Positions 7,770-14,836 of a DNA stretch of 20,776 bases are shown one piece after another. The notes under the pieces were generated by a model. It was given only the letters and a program-made list of their open reading frames with translations, was not told the DNA's origin and made no database searches. The first letter of the stretch is position 1; the number at the start of each line of letters is the position of its first letter. Source of the stretch: JBDLID01 sp039715055. Lineage in GTDB: Bacteria > Desulfobacterota > Desulfobulbia > Desulfobulbales > Desulfocapsaceae. The stretch is from the NCBI GenBank assembly GCA_039715055.1, contig JBDLID010000048.1:1-20776 (forward strand), in the 5' to 3' direction. The position numbers were made by a program, and so were the translations under genes.

Positions 7770-9002
7770 ATGAGTCCGGCCCAAGATCAAAAATCTGCCA
7801 CCGCATGTGCCAAGTGCGGGGCCTGTCTGGTGGTCTGTCCGGTTTACCGGCAGAGTCGTAACGAGATTCATAGCGCACGCGGAAAGCTCCATCTTCTTGA
7901 TGTGCTCGGTCTTGATGGTCATGGTCCGGTTTTTGAGGAGATTTTTACCGGTTGTCTGCTCTGTGGAGCATGCTCAGAGAGGTGTCCGCGGGGGATTGAC
8001 ATTACTGAGCTTATCCGTTCGGCACGGGGGGCTTTTCCTGCGGTCCATGGGGGGCACGGCTATGAAAAGTATCTTGCCCGTAAAGTCCTCGAATCACCAC
8101 GACTGTTGAAAGGGCTGGCAAAAGTGGCCCGTTTGACAGGGCCGCGGATTGCTGTTTCATTGCCGGCGGATTCAGGCCTTCGCCTGCGTCTTGGCATCTT
8201 TGAGCGCGGGGTGACGGAAACGGATGGTCCGACTGTTGAAAAAACGGCCGGAGAAGGAGCCGGGAGGCTGCTCTGTTTCAACGGCTGCAGTTTCACCCAT
8301 CTCTATCCCGAAATCAGCAAGTCCACCCAGGAGGTGTGTGAACGGTTTGGCTATGAGCTTGCTGCGCCCGATAAGCTCCGATGCTGCGGCTTGGCCGCCG
8401 ATTCGGCAGGTGACCGGCAGACGGCAGCAAAGCTGGCCAGGCAAAATATCACTGCTTTGGAAGAAGAGCAGGGTCCGATTCTGGTCCCCTGTGCTTCCTG
8501 TTATTCCGCTCTTGTCAACTACCCGAACCTTTTTGCAGACGAACCGCAATGGCACCAGCGGGCCGTGCAGCTCACCAGCCGTCTGCTGGAGGTCAACAGT
8601 TTCCTCTCATCCTGCCTGGCCGAGTGTCGCAGCTCTCGGAAGAAGAGTCGCAGGAAAAAGGTCTACTATCACCACCCCTGTCACCTGCGCTTTGGTGCGG
8701 CTGCCACACCACCACCGGTTGAACTGCTGTCCGAACAGCTGGGTATGGAGATGGTCAAGCCCGACGGTGACCCGGCCTGCTGCGGGCAGGGAGGGCTGTT
8801 TCACATTGGTGAGCCGGAACTGTCCGCCAGGATACGCACCAGTCTCAGTACCCGTGTTTTTTCGCTTGAGCCGGAGATTATCACCACATCCTGCTCAGGC
8901 TGCCTGATGCAGTGGATTGGGGCTGTCCATCACAGGGGCGCACCAATTGCGGTGAAACACCCTCTGGAGTTGGTCAGGGATTTTCTTTGTTCCAGGAGCT
9001 GA
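7770..9002 (+). CDS. GlcF/HdrD-like (Fe-S)-binding oxidoreductase subunit
   Basis: This 410-residue protein has two N-terminal 4Fe-4S ferredoxin motifs, CAKCGACLVVCP (C13, C16, C19, C23) and CLLCGACSERCP (C62, C65, C68, C72). Two CCG cysteine-rich domains follow: CFNGC / RCCGLAA / CASC (~170-250) and HHPCH / ACCGQGG / SCSGC (~300-385). This is the layout of the glycolate oxidase iron-sulfur subunit GlcF, LldE/LutA-type lactate oxidation proteins and heterodisulfide reductase HdrD. It would pass electrons between a flavoprotein dehydrogenase and quinone or thiol carriers. No flavoprotein partner is adjacent, so the substrate is open. A stop codon lies immediately before ATG 7770, which fixes the start as the first possible ATG. 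The leader is AT-rich without a ribosome site, and a palindrome ends about 27 bp upstream. Confidence 0.82.
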   Translation: MSPAQDQKSATACAKCGACLVVCPVYRQSRNEIHSARGKLHLLDVLGLDGHGPVFEEIFTGCLLCGACSERCPRGIDITELIRSARGAFPAVHGGHGYEKYLARKVLESPRLLKGLAKVARLTGPRIAVSLPADSGLRLRLGIFERGVTETDGPTVEKTAGEGAGRLLCFNGCSFTHLYPEISKSTQEVCERFGYELAAPDKLRCCGLAADSAGDRQTAAKLARQNITALEEEQGPILVPCASCYSALVNYPNLFADEPQWHQRAVQLTSRLLEVNSFLSSCLAECRSSRKKSRRKKVYYHHPCHLRFGAAATPPPVELLSEQLGMEMVKPDGDPACCGQGGLFHIGEPELSARIRTSLSTRVFSLEPEIITTSCSGCLMQWIGAVHHRGAPIAVKHPLELVRDFLCSRS

Positions 9003-9006
9003 ATCG

Positions 9007-9025
9007 GGACATGGAAGCGATGTCC
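9007..9025 (+). terminator. Small hairpin just after the Fe-S protein gene
   Basis: GGACAT (9007-9012) and ATGTCC (9020-9025) form a 6-bp stem with a 7-base loop, starting 4 bases after the stop codon. No T-run follows directly, so termination probably relies on the larger hairpin at 9068. Confidence 0.3.
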
Positions 9026-9067
9026 TGTTCCTGTCAGTTTTTCAATCCGGAGGCCTGACCTGTTTAT

Positions 9068-9101
9068 GGGTACCTTGAAACACTAATTTTTCAAGGTAGC
9101 C
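9068..9101. terminator. Shared hairpin family, copy 1, between convergent genes
   Basis: GGGTACCTTGAAA (9068-9080), loop CACTAA, TTTTTCAAGGTAGCC (9087-9101). It lies between the rightward Fe-S gene and the leftward PAS gene, 6 bases from the latter's stop, and has A- and T-runs on the proper sides to act in both directions. Its loop and right arm are almost identical to copy 2 at 11405-11436. Confidence 0.7.
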
Positions 9102-9107
9102 TTATGA

Positions 9108-11174
9108 TCAACCGGCAGAGTCAGGAGTCCTTTGCCGATTTTTTTCCTTCATCTTCTGGTACCAGTCTTCTTTGCCGTACAGCGTATCACTGCAGTCCGG
9201 GCACATGGAGTGACTGAACAGGGCGTTGGTGTGTTTCTGGATGTATGACTCGAGGATATTCCAGTACCCCTGGTCATCACGGATTTTTTTACAGCTTGAG
9301 CAGATGGGAATCAGGCCGCCCAGGGTTTTGATTTCCTCCAGGGCTTTCTGCAGCCCGTCAATCAACTGCTCCCGTTCCACCTCCCGCTGTTTGCGCATTG
9401 TGATATCCCGGTCAACACCCCTGTAATGGGTGATTTTCCCATCACCATCAAAAACCGGAACACCGCTTGTCTCCAGGGTGATGTGGCGGCCATCCCTGTG
9501 CAGGTTGATGTTCTCTAGCTGGACAAGTGGCTTTCCCTGTTCAAAGGCCTGATTAAACTCTTCTGCGACCTTGGCAGCCTCCGTCTGCGGCATGAGTTCA
9601 AAAGGCGTCTTGCCAAGGACTTCTTCCGGCGTATAGCCAAGTATTTTTTCAACAAGCGGGCTGGCGTAGGTGTAGACACCTTTGGTGTTTACTTCCCAGA
9701 CAAAATCACCTGAATATTCAACAAGGTTTCTGAATTTTGTTTCGCTCTGTCTCAGTGCCTCCGCCATCTGTCTTTTCTCGGTGATGTCTTCCTTGATTCC
9801 CAGGAAGTGAGTTATGTTGTTCTCACCGTCCAGAATCGGGGTGATAGTAGCGCTTTCCCAGTAAAGTTCACCGTTCTTCTTCCTGTTGCACAACTCTCCG
9901 TGCCATTCGTTTTTAGCGGTGATTGTTTTCCACAGATCTTTATAGGTTTCAGTCTTGACGGCACCGCTTTGAAGAAATGACGGGTTTTTTCCCAGCACTT
10001 CACCCATGGAATATCCCGTGAGTTTGCAGAATTTGCGATTGACATATTCAAGGGTGCCGTCACGGGATGTGATGACAATTGAAATGGGGCTCTGCTGTAC
10101 GGCAAGGTTGAGATTGTGCAGCGTCTTTTCTGTCTGTTTGCGGGCGGTGTTGTCACGCATGGCAGTCACCCGTGTCTCTTCTCCTTCGTGGATGAAGGTC
10201 TTGCACTGAAGCTCCAGGGGGAATTTTGAACCGTCCTTTCTTTGACCGGTGACTTCGTAGTGGTCCTCAAAGCCTGATTCGATGTTGTTTCTTACGGTGT
10301 CCCTGTGGCCCGGCATGACACAGTTGATGGCCTCCATGCCGATATAGTCGGAGCGGTCGTAACCAAATATTGAGCAGGCCATGGTGTTGGCCTCATGGAT
10401 AATACCGTTTTCAGTAATGATGATTCCTTCAAATGCCGCCTCGGACAGGCTTTCAAATTTTGTCCTGCTTTTTTCAAGGTGGTCTCGCTCCTCTATCAAC
10501 TCCTGCTCAAGCTTTAAGGTGTTGAGCTGCATGAAGCCGACAGTGAGCAGGATGAGCAGCATGGTTGTTGCTATAAGGGCTGCTTCGAAAAAAACTCCCG
10601 CAGACAGCAATGACTGGGGCTGGGCTGTGGAGAGGGTGTAGGCCATTCCGCATACTGCAAAGGTGATGATTAATGATACCAGTGAGACAATGAGCGGGTG
10701 GTTGTTGCCGGCGATATTGTATTTTTTTGTCTGCATGTAGGATTTGCAGGACAGTAGAATGTAAAATACGGCAAAAAAGCAGGCGGTTGCGATTCGTCCG
10801 GAAGGGTCCGGATTAATATAGGTGAAATATGGAATGAAGCCAAGTGAGTAACTGAGGATCAATGCGGTATGGAGCCTGACATTTGGTTTTTCCCCGACAA
10901 ATAACTTGAAACCAAAATAGAAAAGAGACATTGCCGTAATAAAAATGAGGTTTCCAGCAATTATACTTAAAAAATTCGGAATAATACCCCGTAAACTGAA
11001 AAGAAAAAAAGCAGCTGCATGGAGCATGGATGCCCTGGTCCAGCTGTTGAACCCCGGGTATGTTTTTCGGGTACTGGAGTAGGCGGCCATACAGAGACCG
11101 AGTGCCAATGTGGTTGTGCTGAGGACAAAAAGGAGTGTGCGGATGTCAACAAAAGAGACCATGTGATGTGTCAT
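9108..11174 (-). CDS. Membrane-bound triple-PAS sensor with C-terminal four-cysteine domain, no kinase
   Basis: A 688-residue protein. Residues 8-215 contain about seven hydrophobic segments, suggesting a membrane sensor module. Three PAS/PAC units follow (about 239-345, 352-467, 475-593); the second has the LQSG-A and GE-L-NRKKNGELYWE features common in PAS_9/PAC pairs. After a short helix (594-617) comes TLGGLIPICSSCKKIRDD (617-634) and, further on, SHSMCPDC (655-662). Cysteines C625, C628, C658 and C661 make a likely metal site. I see no H-box, HATPase, GGDEF, EAL or other known output. This small tail recurs at the ends of PAS and response-regulator proteins in related bacteria (recalled), but its function is unknown to me. 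It is monocistronic, bracketed by two copies of the same hairpin. No ribosome site is evident at ATG 11174; a second ATG lies four codons in. Confidence 0.8.
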   Translation of the reverse strand: MTHHMVSFVDIRTLLFVLSTTTLALGLCMAAYSSTRKTYPGFNSWTRASMLHAAAFFLFSLRGIIPNFLSIIAGNLIFITAMSLFYFGFKLFVGEKPNVRLHTALILSYSLGFIPYFTYINPDPSGRIATACFFAVFYILLSCKSYMQTKKYNIAGNNHPLIVSLVSLIITFAVCGMAYTLSTAQPQSLLSAGVFFEAALIATTMLLILLTVGFMQLNTLKLEQELIEERDHLEKSRTKFESLSEAAFEGIIITENGIIHEANTMACSIFGYDRSDYIGMEAINCVMPGHRDTVRNNIESGFEDHYEVTGQRKDGSKFPLELQCKTFIHEGEETRVTAMRDNTARKQTEKTLHNLNLAVQQSPISIVITSRDGTLEYVNRKFCKLTGYSMGEVLGKNPSFLQSGAVKTETYKDLWKTITAKNEWHGELCNRKKNGELYWESATITPILDGENNITHFLGIKEDITEKRQMAEALRQSETKFRNLVEYSGDFVWEVNTKGVYTYASPLVEKILGYTPEEVLGKTPFELMPQTEAAKVAEEFNQAFEQGKPLVQLENINLHRDGRHITLETSGVPVFDGDGKITHYRGVDRDITMRKQREVEREQLIDGLQKALEEIKTLGGLIPICSSCKKIRDDQGYWNILESYIQKHTNALFSHSMCPDCSDTLYGKEDWYQKMKEKNRQRTPDSAG

Positions 11175-11404
11175 CAGTGATTGTGGTGATATACAGTCAC
11201 AGCAGCAAAGGAAGCGGATTTAAAGAAAAAAGACAAGGATACCGTGTGTAATAATTATTATAATTGATAGTCTGCCCCTGTATACCATTATGAATCACAG
11301 AAGTAAAACCTATGGTTAAAAAAGGTAAAATTGACTGTTGATTTCAGAGATTCCGGCAACACCAACTTGATTCATCAGGCCTCGGTGGCCGCAATGCTTC
11401 CCCG
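11175..11404. other. Intergenic region upstream of the PAS sensor gene
   Basis: No gene is visible. An AT-rich block near 11250-11270 contains AATAATTATT and a minus-strand TATAAT that could serve the PAS gene, but no matching -35 was found. CAATGC (11392-11397) and GCATTG (11404-11409) form a small stem that overlaps the copy-2 hairpin. Confidence 0.35.
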
Positions 11405-11436
11405 CATTGAAATACTAATTTTTCAAGGTACCCTTT
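11405..11436. terminator. Shared hairpin family, copy 2, degenerate left arm
   Basis: ATTGAAATACTAATTTTTCAAGGTACCC matches copy 1 (9068-9101) almost base for base through loop and right arm, but the GGGTACC of the left arm is replaced, leaving a shorter stem (TTGAAA/TTTCAA). It lies 22 bases beyond the stop of the kinase-phosphatase gene on the minus strand. Confidence 0.6.
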
Positions 11437-11457
11437 AATGAATAACCCGGGCCGGCT

Positions 11458-13620
11458 CTATTTCATTTTGTTGATGATCCGCTGTAGAGGCTCGACCGGG
11501 TAGTGGAGGGGGGTCATTTTCCTGTTGATCAGAACAAAGAGGCTTGTTTCCTCCTGTCGGCCGCTGTAGATGATGTGGTGTCCTTTTATGTCATTGACAT
11601 TGACCCAGACACTGCTGAATGAGTCAAGCGGCGTGTGTCCGACAATGAAAGGTGTTGCCTTGGCAAGATTGAGGCATTTACGAAAACGTTTGACATCACT
11701 CTTGTCGTAGCCGGTCAGCTGATTGCCCCGTTTGAGGCGGCCGGTGATCAGTTCCGTGGCAATCTCTGAGCCGGCTTTGAGATTGATCAGCTCTTTCTTG
11801 GAGGTTTTGTGCCACGGCGGAGCGGCGTGACAGGCGACAAACTCACTGGATTTGATGACAAAGGGCAGAAGGCTGTAGAAATTTTCCATCTCTTCGACAT
11901 AGGCCAGGCCCCGGGCTTTGAGCAGGAGTTCTTTCATGAGCAGGGCCTGCGGGATGCCCCGTTTGCTGATATGCTGATTAAAACTGTCATGGTTGCCCCG
12001 CATGTAGAAAAAGTTTCTTGGAAAACGAATTTTCAGTTTGAAAATAAGGTCCATGATGAGCATGGAGCTTTCCATCTGGTCCATCTCTCCTGCTAATTCA
12101 GAGTGAATAGCGTCTCCGAGAATGATCAGGCAGACTCTGCCTTTTTTCATATTGTCAAGCAGGTCATTTTCACTGAGTATCTTCAGCAGATTGTCTATCC
12201 GGGCATGGAGGTCGCCAACGATGAAGGGCTGCACATTGTCCGGGATTTCAATAAGTCCTCCCACTGTTACCTCTTGGCTTTTCGGGCGGAAGGGCTCATT
12301 TAAGAGGATTGTGTTGACTGCCCTGATCTGGGCAAGTGCCCTCTTCGGTGACAAAGGCTTGATGGAACCGTTATAAAAACGACCCAGGCGGCGAACTGTC
12401 AGAAGTCGCTCTTTTCTGGTTTCACGATGATAATCCGAAAAATCCGTACGCCTTAACTCGACACTTTTTTGATTGTCCAGAGGAGTGATGATGAGGTCGC
12501 CGCGATCATTTTTCAGTTGAAAGTGACGTTTGGCAATCTTTTTTTTCAGATCAAACATGGATTTTAACTCACTGTTCATTCGGCCGATGACCAACGTATC
12601 GTCCTGTTTGATCCGTGAGCTGGCACAGGTGGCCCGCTTGTCCGCATTGGGGTCGCTGATGAGCCAGTTTTTGGAGCGGCTCGGTTTTTTTTCACCAAGG
12701 GTGATTTCCGGTGAAAAGAGAAGAGTTCGGCCGCCGAACCTGATAGTGAACGGCATAGCGTCATAGGCGACCCTGCTTTCACCGGGCAGCGACTGCCACT
12801 TGTCGTCCAGGGTAATCCAGTTGATCGGGTCATGGCGCAGGAGGAGCCATTTCCAGCCGCTCAGTGTCGCCAGGTTAGGCTTCAGTCCCGACCCCCCGGT
12901 AGCCCATTGCGGAATCTCTGTTTCCTCTTTTTCCGAGATACGGTAGGGTGGTTTTTCAAGGCTCTGCCTGATGTATATCTGTATCCCCTGCCGGTGCAGA
13001 TAGAGAGCGACCTCCTGGTAAACGGCCAGCTGCCGCCGGACAATTTTCAGGGAGATGTCTTCATCAACCATGATATGGCCGGCCGAGTGGCGGGATTTGC
13101 GATATGAAAAAACCGTTCTCGCCTTTGGCAGAAGAAACTCGAAGATATATCGTTTGCGCCAGTTGCCGAAGATGATAGTTGAACTGTCCGGTGGTATCTG
13201 GATTCTGTCGAGGTCCAGTTCCAGAGGGCTTGCGGCCTCAAGCCATTCATCGTCAAATACGGTGAGGGCTTTAGATATCCCTTTGAACGGCAGACCCAGG
13301 TGGGTCTCTCTTGGGCGGTAAACCAGTGTCTTGTCTTTCCACCATCTTTTTCTGGTCAGGTCAATGTAACCTTCGTTGGGCCAGCCATGAATTTTTTTGA
13401 TGTAAAAGGATTTGCCGGCACCGGGCGGACCGGTGACGATGAGCTGGACAAAGCTCAGCCCGGCAGGAAGTTTGACCCCTTTGATATCCTGCAGAGTCTT
13501 GATGGGAACCAGCTTTTTTTTCAGAAAATCGCCCATGGAAAAAGTATGCCCGATTTTGTCCGGGAAAGTAAGAAGAAAGTCGATGGTTGCCGGGTCATAA
13601 CAGGGCCCTGCATCGGTCAT
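11458..13620 (-). CDS. P-loop kinase-like / FHA-like / PPP-type metallophosphatase fusion protein
   Basis: A 720-residue soluble protein with three parts. Residues 60-225 hold a Walker A loop, VTGPPGAGKS (62-71), and an acidic strand VFDDE (121-125) that could be Walker B. Residues ~340-392 look like an FHA domain: TLVIGR, then AKRHFQL and a polar beta end, the pattern that reads phosphothreonine. Residues 465-700 are a calcineurin-like phosphatase with its metal ligands kept: VGDLH (468-472), LGDAIH (501-506), RGNHD (541-545), CHAAP (597-601) and VGHTP (660-664). The second motif lacks the usual DRG arginine. The kinase-then-phosphatase order recalls bacterial Pnkp RNA-repair enzymes, but there is no ligase domain and the FHA-like insert is unusual. 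Phosphoprotein signalling is an equal alternative. ATG 13620 has an AAAGGGA site 5 bases upstream. It is divergent from the DksA-like gene. Confidence 0.75.
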   Translation of the reverse strand: MTDAGPCYDPATIDFLLTFPDKIGHTFSMGDFLKKKLVPIKTLQDIKGVKLPAGLSFVQLIVTGPPGAGKSFYIKKIHGWPNEGYIDLTRKRWWKDKTLVYRPRETHLGLPFKGISKALTVFDDEWLEAASPLELDLDRIQIPPDSSTIIFGNWRKRYIFEFLLPKARTVFSYRKSRHSAGHIMVDEDISLKIVRRQLAVYQEVALYLHRQGIQIYIRQSLEKPPYRISEKEETEIPQWATGGSGLKPNLATLSGWKWLLLRHDPINWITLDDKWQSLPGESRVAYDAMPFTIRFGGRTLLFSPEITLGEKKPSRSKNWLISDPNADKRATCASSRIKQDDTLVIGRMNSELKSMFDLKKKIAKRHFQLKNDRGDLIITPLDNQKSVELRRTDFSDYHRETRKERLLTVRRLGRFYNGSIKPLSPKRALAQIRAVNTILLNEPFRPKSQEVTVGGLIEIPDNVQPFIVGDLHARIDNLLKILSENDLLDNMKKGRVCLIILGDAIHSELAGEMDQMESSMLIMDLIFKLKIRFPRNFFYMRGNHDSFNQHISKRGIPQALLMKELLLKARGLAYVEEMENFYSLLPFVIKSSEFVACHAAPPWHKTSKKELINLKAGSEIATELITGRLKRGNQLTGYDKSDVKRFRKCLNLAKATPFIVGHTPLDSFSSVWVNVNDIKGHHIIYSGRQEETSLFVLINRKMTPLHYPVEPLQRIINKMK

Positions 13621-13658
13621 TTCTGTCCCTTTAAGGGTGCAGTGATAAAGGCCCCTTG

Positions 13659-13686
13659 TTGACAGAGGTTGATTTTTTAATAGTAT
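13659..13686 (+). promoter_or_regulatory. Probable sigma-70-type promoter for the DksA-like gene
   Basis: A perfect TTGACA (13659-13664) is followed after 16 bases by TAGTAT (13681-13686). It predicts a transcript starting near 13693, which supports ATG 13743 over the more upstream TTG as the start of the gene. Confidence 0.5.
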
Positions 13687-13742
13687 TGGAAGCAGCGGCC
13701 GAGGCGAAACTGTGGGTATTTAAAGATATTGGACTGACGAAT

Positions 13743-14096
13743 ATGCGTAACGATATTGATCAGGAATCGTTGAGAAAACGACTGGAGGAAAGGCTGGAGG
13801 TTCTTAAGGAGGAGCTTGCAGCCCAGAAAAAGGATACTGCCCCGCGAGAACTTGACCAGGCCTGTGTCGGTCGCCTGTCGCGCATGGATGCCATGCAGCA
13901 GCAGGCTATGGGACAGGCGGCCAGCCGTCTTCTCGGCCAGGAGCGGGAGCGAATCCGGACTGCCCTGAGCCGTATGGATTCTGAAGAATATGGCTACTGC
14001 ATCCTCTGTGATGATGAGATTGCCGAAAAAAGGCTCGGCTTTGATCCCAGTCTGCTGACCTGTATCGACTGCGCCAGCGCGGCGGAGAAAGGCTAA
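13743..14096 (+). CDS. Short DksA/TraR-type zinc-finger regulator
   Basis: The 117-residue protein has a charged, helical N-terminus (~8-75, likely coiled coil) and a C4 zinc finger, CILC-x17-CIDC (C86, C89, C107, C110), with the same spacing as E. coli DksA. DksA/TraR proteins enter the RNA polymerase secondary channel and change initiation, often with ppGpp. LSRMDAMQQQAM (45-56) sits where the coiled-coil tip is expected and is typical of the short branch of the family. The frame is open upstream to a TTG at 13656 (146 residues) with AAAGG in front. That start would overlap a good -35 box, and the extra residues look unlike the family, so I prefer ATG 13743 despite its weak ribosome site. 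It is probably not the main DksA, which is longer (about 150 residues). Confidence 0.85.
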   Translation: MRNDIDQESLRKRLEERLEVLKEELAAQKKDTAPRELDQACVGRLSRMDAMQQQAMGQAASRLLGQERERIRTALSRMDSEEYGYCILCDDEIAEKRLGFDPSLLTCIDCASAAEKG

Positions 14097-14097
14097 T

Positions 14098-14160
14098 GGG
14101 TGTCGGCGAAGATTGAGACTGCACGAATTCGACATATTTTTCTGATATGACCCGTTTTTT
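14098..14160 (+). terminator. Weak terminator-like structure after the DksA-like gene
   Basis: Nested short pairings (GGGT/ACCC, TGTCG/CGACA, CATAT/ATATG) end in GTTTTTT near 14155-14160. The individual stems are short, so this is tentative. Confidence 0.3.
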
Positions 14161-14186
14161 ATTTCCAGGGGCGGCGCTGAGGTGCT

Positions 14187-14209
14187 AGAATCAAATCTAT
14201 AATGATTCT
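14187..14209. promoter_or_regulatory. Inverted repeat around a TATAAT box, upstream of the 87-residue gene
   Basis: AGAATCA (14187-14193) and TGATTCT (14203-14209) form a perfect 7-bp inverted repeat whose 9-base spacer contains TATAA of a consensus -10 box (14198-14203). No good -35 is present. A dimeric repressor or activator binding here would control the small downstream gene directly. Confidence 0.45.
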
Positions 14210-14231
14210 TATGATTAAAATGAGGTGAAAT

Positions 14232-14495
14232 ATGAGTGGTGAAGGCATGGTTAAAATGACGATCAAATTCGTGGATGGCAGCCAGGAGAGTTACTCGTTC
14301 GAGCGGCAGATGACTGAAGAAGACAAGTACACTCTGGCCAGCCAGCTTCAGGAGCGGATCGATGCAACGAGTCTGGCGGTTGATCTTGGAAGCAAACTCC
14401 TGATTCTGCCGGTCAATAATATCCAGAGAATCGAATTGGAGCCACCGCCTGCCAAGCTTCCTCCCCATTGTATTCAAGGGGCATCTCAAGGCTGA
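14232..14495 (+). CDS. Hypothetical 87-residue protein
   Basis: I do not recognise this protein. ATG 14232 has a good ribosome site (GAGGTG, 4 bases upstream). The sequence predicts an amphipathic strand-rich start (MVKMTIKFVDGSQESYSFER), a central charged helix (TEEDKYTLASQLQERID), and a second strand pair ending in LLILPVNNIQRIELEP, then a proline-rich tail. The beta-alpha-beta look and the 'NIQRIE' ending suggest a small self-assembling or nucleic-acid-associated fold, but no function can be claimed. It has its own likely promoter with an operator-like repeat and is followed at once by a strong hairpin, so it is probably a single-gene unit. Confidence 0.65.
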   Translation: MSGEGMVKMTIKFVDGSQESYSFERQMTEEDKYTLASQLQERIDATSLAVDLGSKLLILPVNNIQRIELEPPPAKLPPHCIQGASQG

Positions 14496-14499
14496 TAGT

Positions 14500-14542
14500 C
14501 TTCAGGGTACCTTGAAAAGCAATTTTTCAAGGTACCCTGAAG
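14500..14542. terminator. Shared hairpin family, copy 3, strong 19-bp stem
   Basis: CTTCAGGGTACCTTGAAAA (14500-14518) is perfectly inverted at 14524-14542 around a 5-base loop. This is the most complete copy of the hairpin also seen at 9068 and 11405. It begins 4 bases after the stop of the 87-residue gene and would end its transcript. Confidence 0.75.
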
Positions 14543-14558
14543 CGACTGCAATATTTTT

Positions 14559-14594
14559 CGGACGGGGTGCTGCAGGTCTCGTCCGTTTTGTTTT
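14559..14594 (+). terminator. Second tandem terminator-like hairpin
   Basis: CGGACG (14559-14564) pairs with CGTCCG (14580-14585), followed by TTTTGTTTTG. It is a plausible rho-independent terminator, or the end of a short unannotated RNA, 17 bases beyond the copy-3 hairpin. Confidence 0.5.
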
Positions 14595-14836
14595 GCTGTA
14601 TTTCAGGAGCACTTTACCGAGCGCCCTTTCTTGCAGCTTTTTTCCAAAGAGAGCCATGGGGCGGTTTCGACCTGGCTGCCCTTGGTTCCTTCCGTCTTTA
14701 TCTCCTTTCTTCCTTGCACTAACGGTGGACTCTGTGTAAAGAAAACAGTGAAAATGCTGACGTATACGGAAAAAAAGTTTTTCCCTATCGTCAAAATCAG
14801 CCTTTCACGGCTGAAACCGCAAAGAGGGTTGGGGAA
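14595..14836. other. Gene-free leader upstream of the dGTPase-like gene
   Basis: With the two hairpins before it, this makes about 340 bp without a coding region. A weak TTGCAC (14714-14719), 17 bases, TAAAGA (14737-14742) may be the promoter. I see no conserved RNA or riboswitch. Confidence 0.35.

Noticed and set aside
13677..14489. Minus-strand open frame of 270 codons across the DksA-like and 87-residue genes
   Set aside because: It spans two real genes and their control region in the wrong sense and shows no protein-like motif.
9068..14542. Hairpin repeats as remnants of a CRISPR array
   Set aside because: The three copies are kilobases apart at gene ends, with no regular spacing, spacers or cas genes.
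14660..14705. Possible signal-recognition-particle RNA (GGAAGGAACCAAGGGCAGCCAGGTC on the minus strand resembles its conserved core)
   Set aside because: The order of the conserved blocks is wrong and no enclosing long stem is present.
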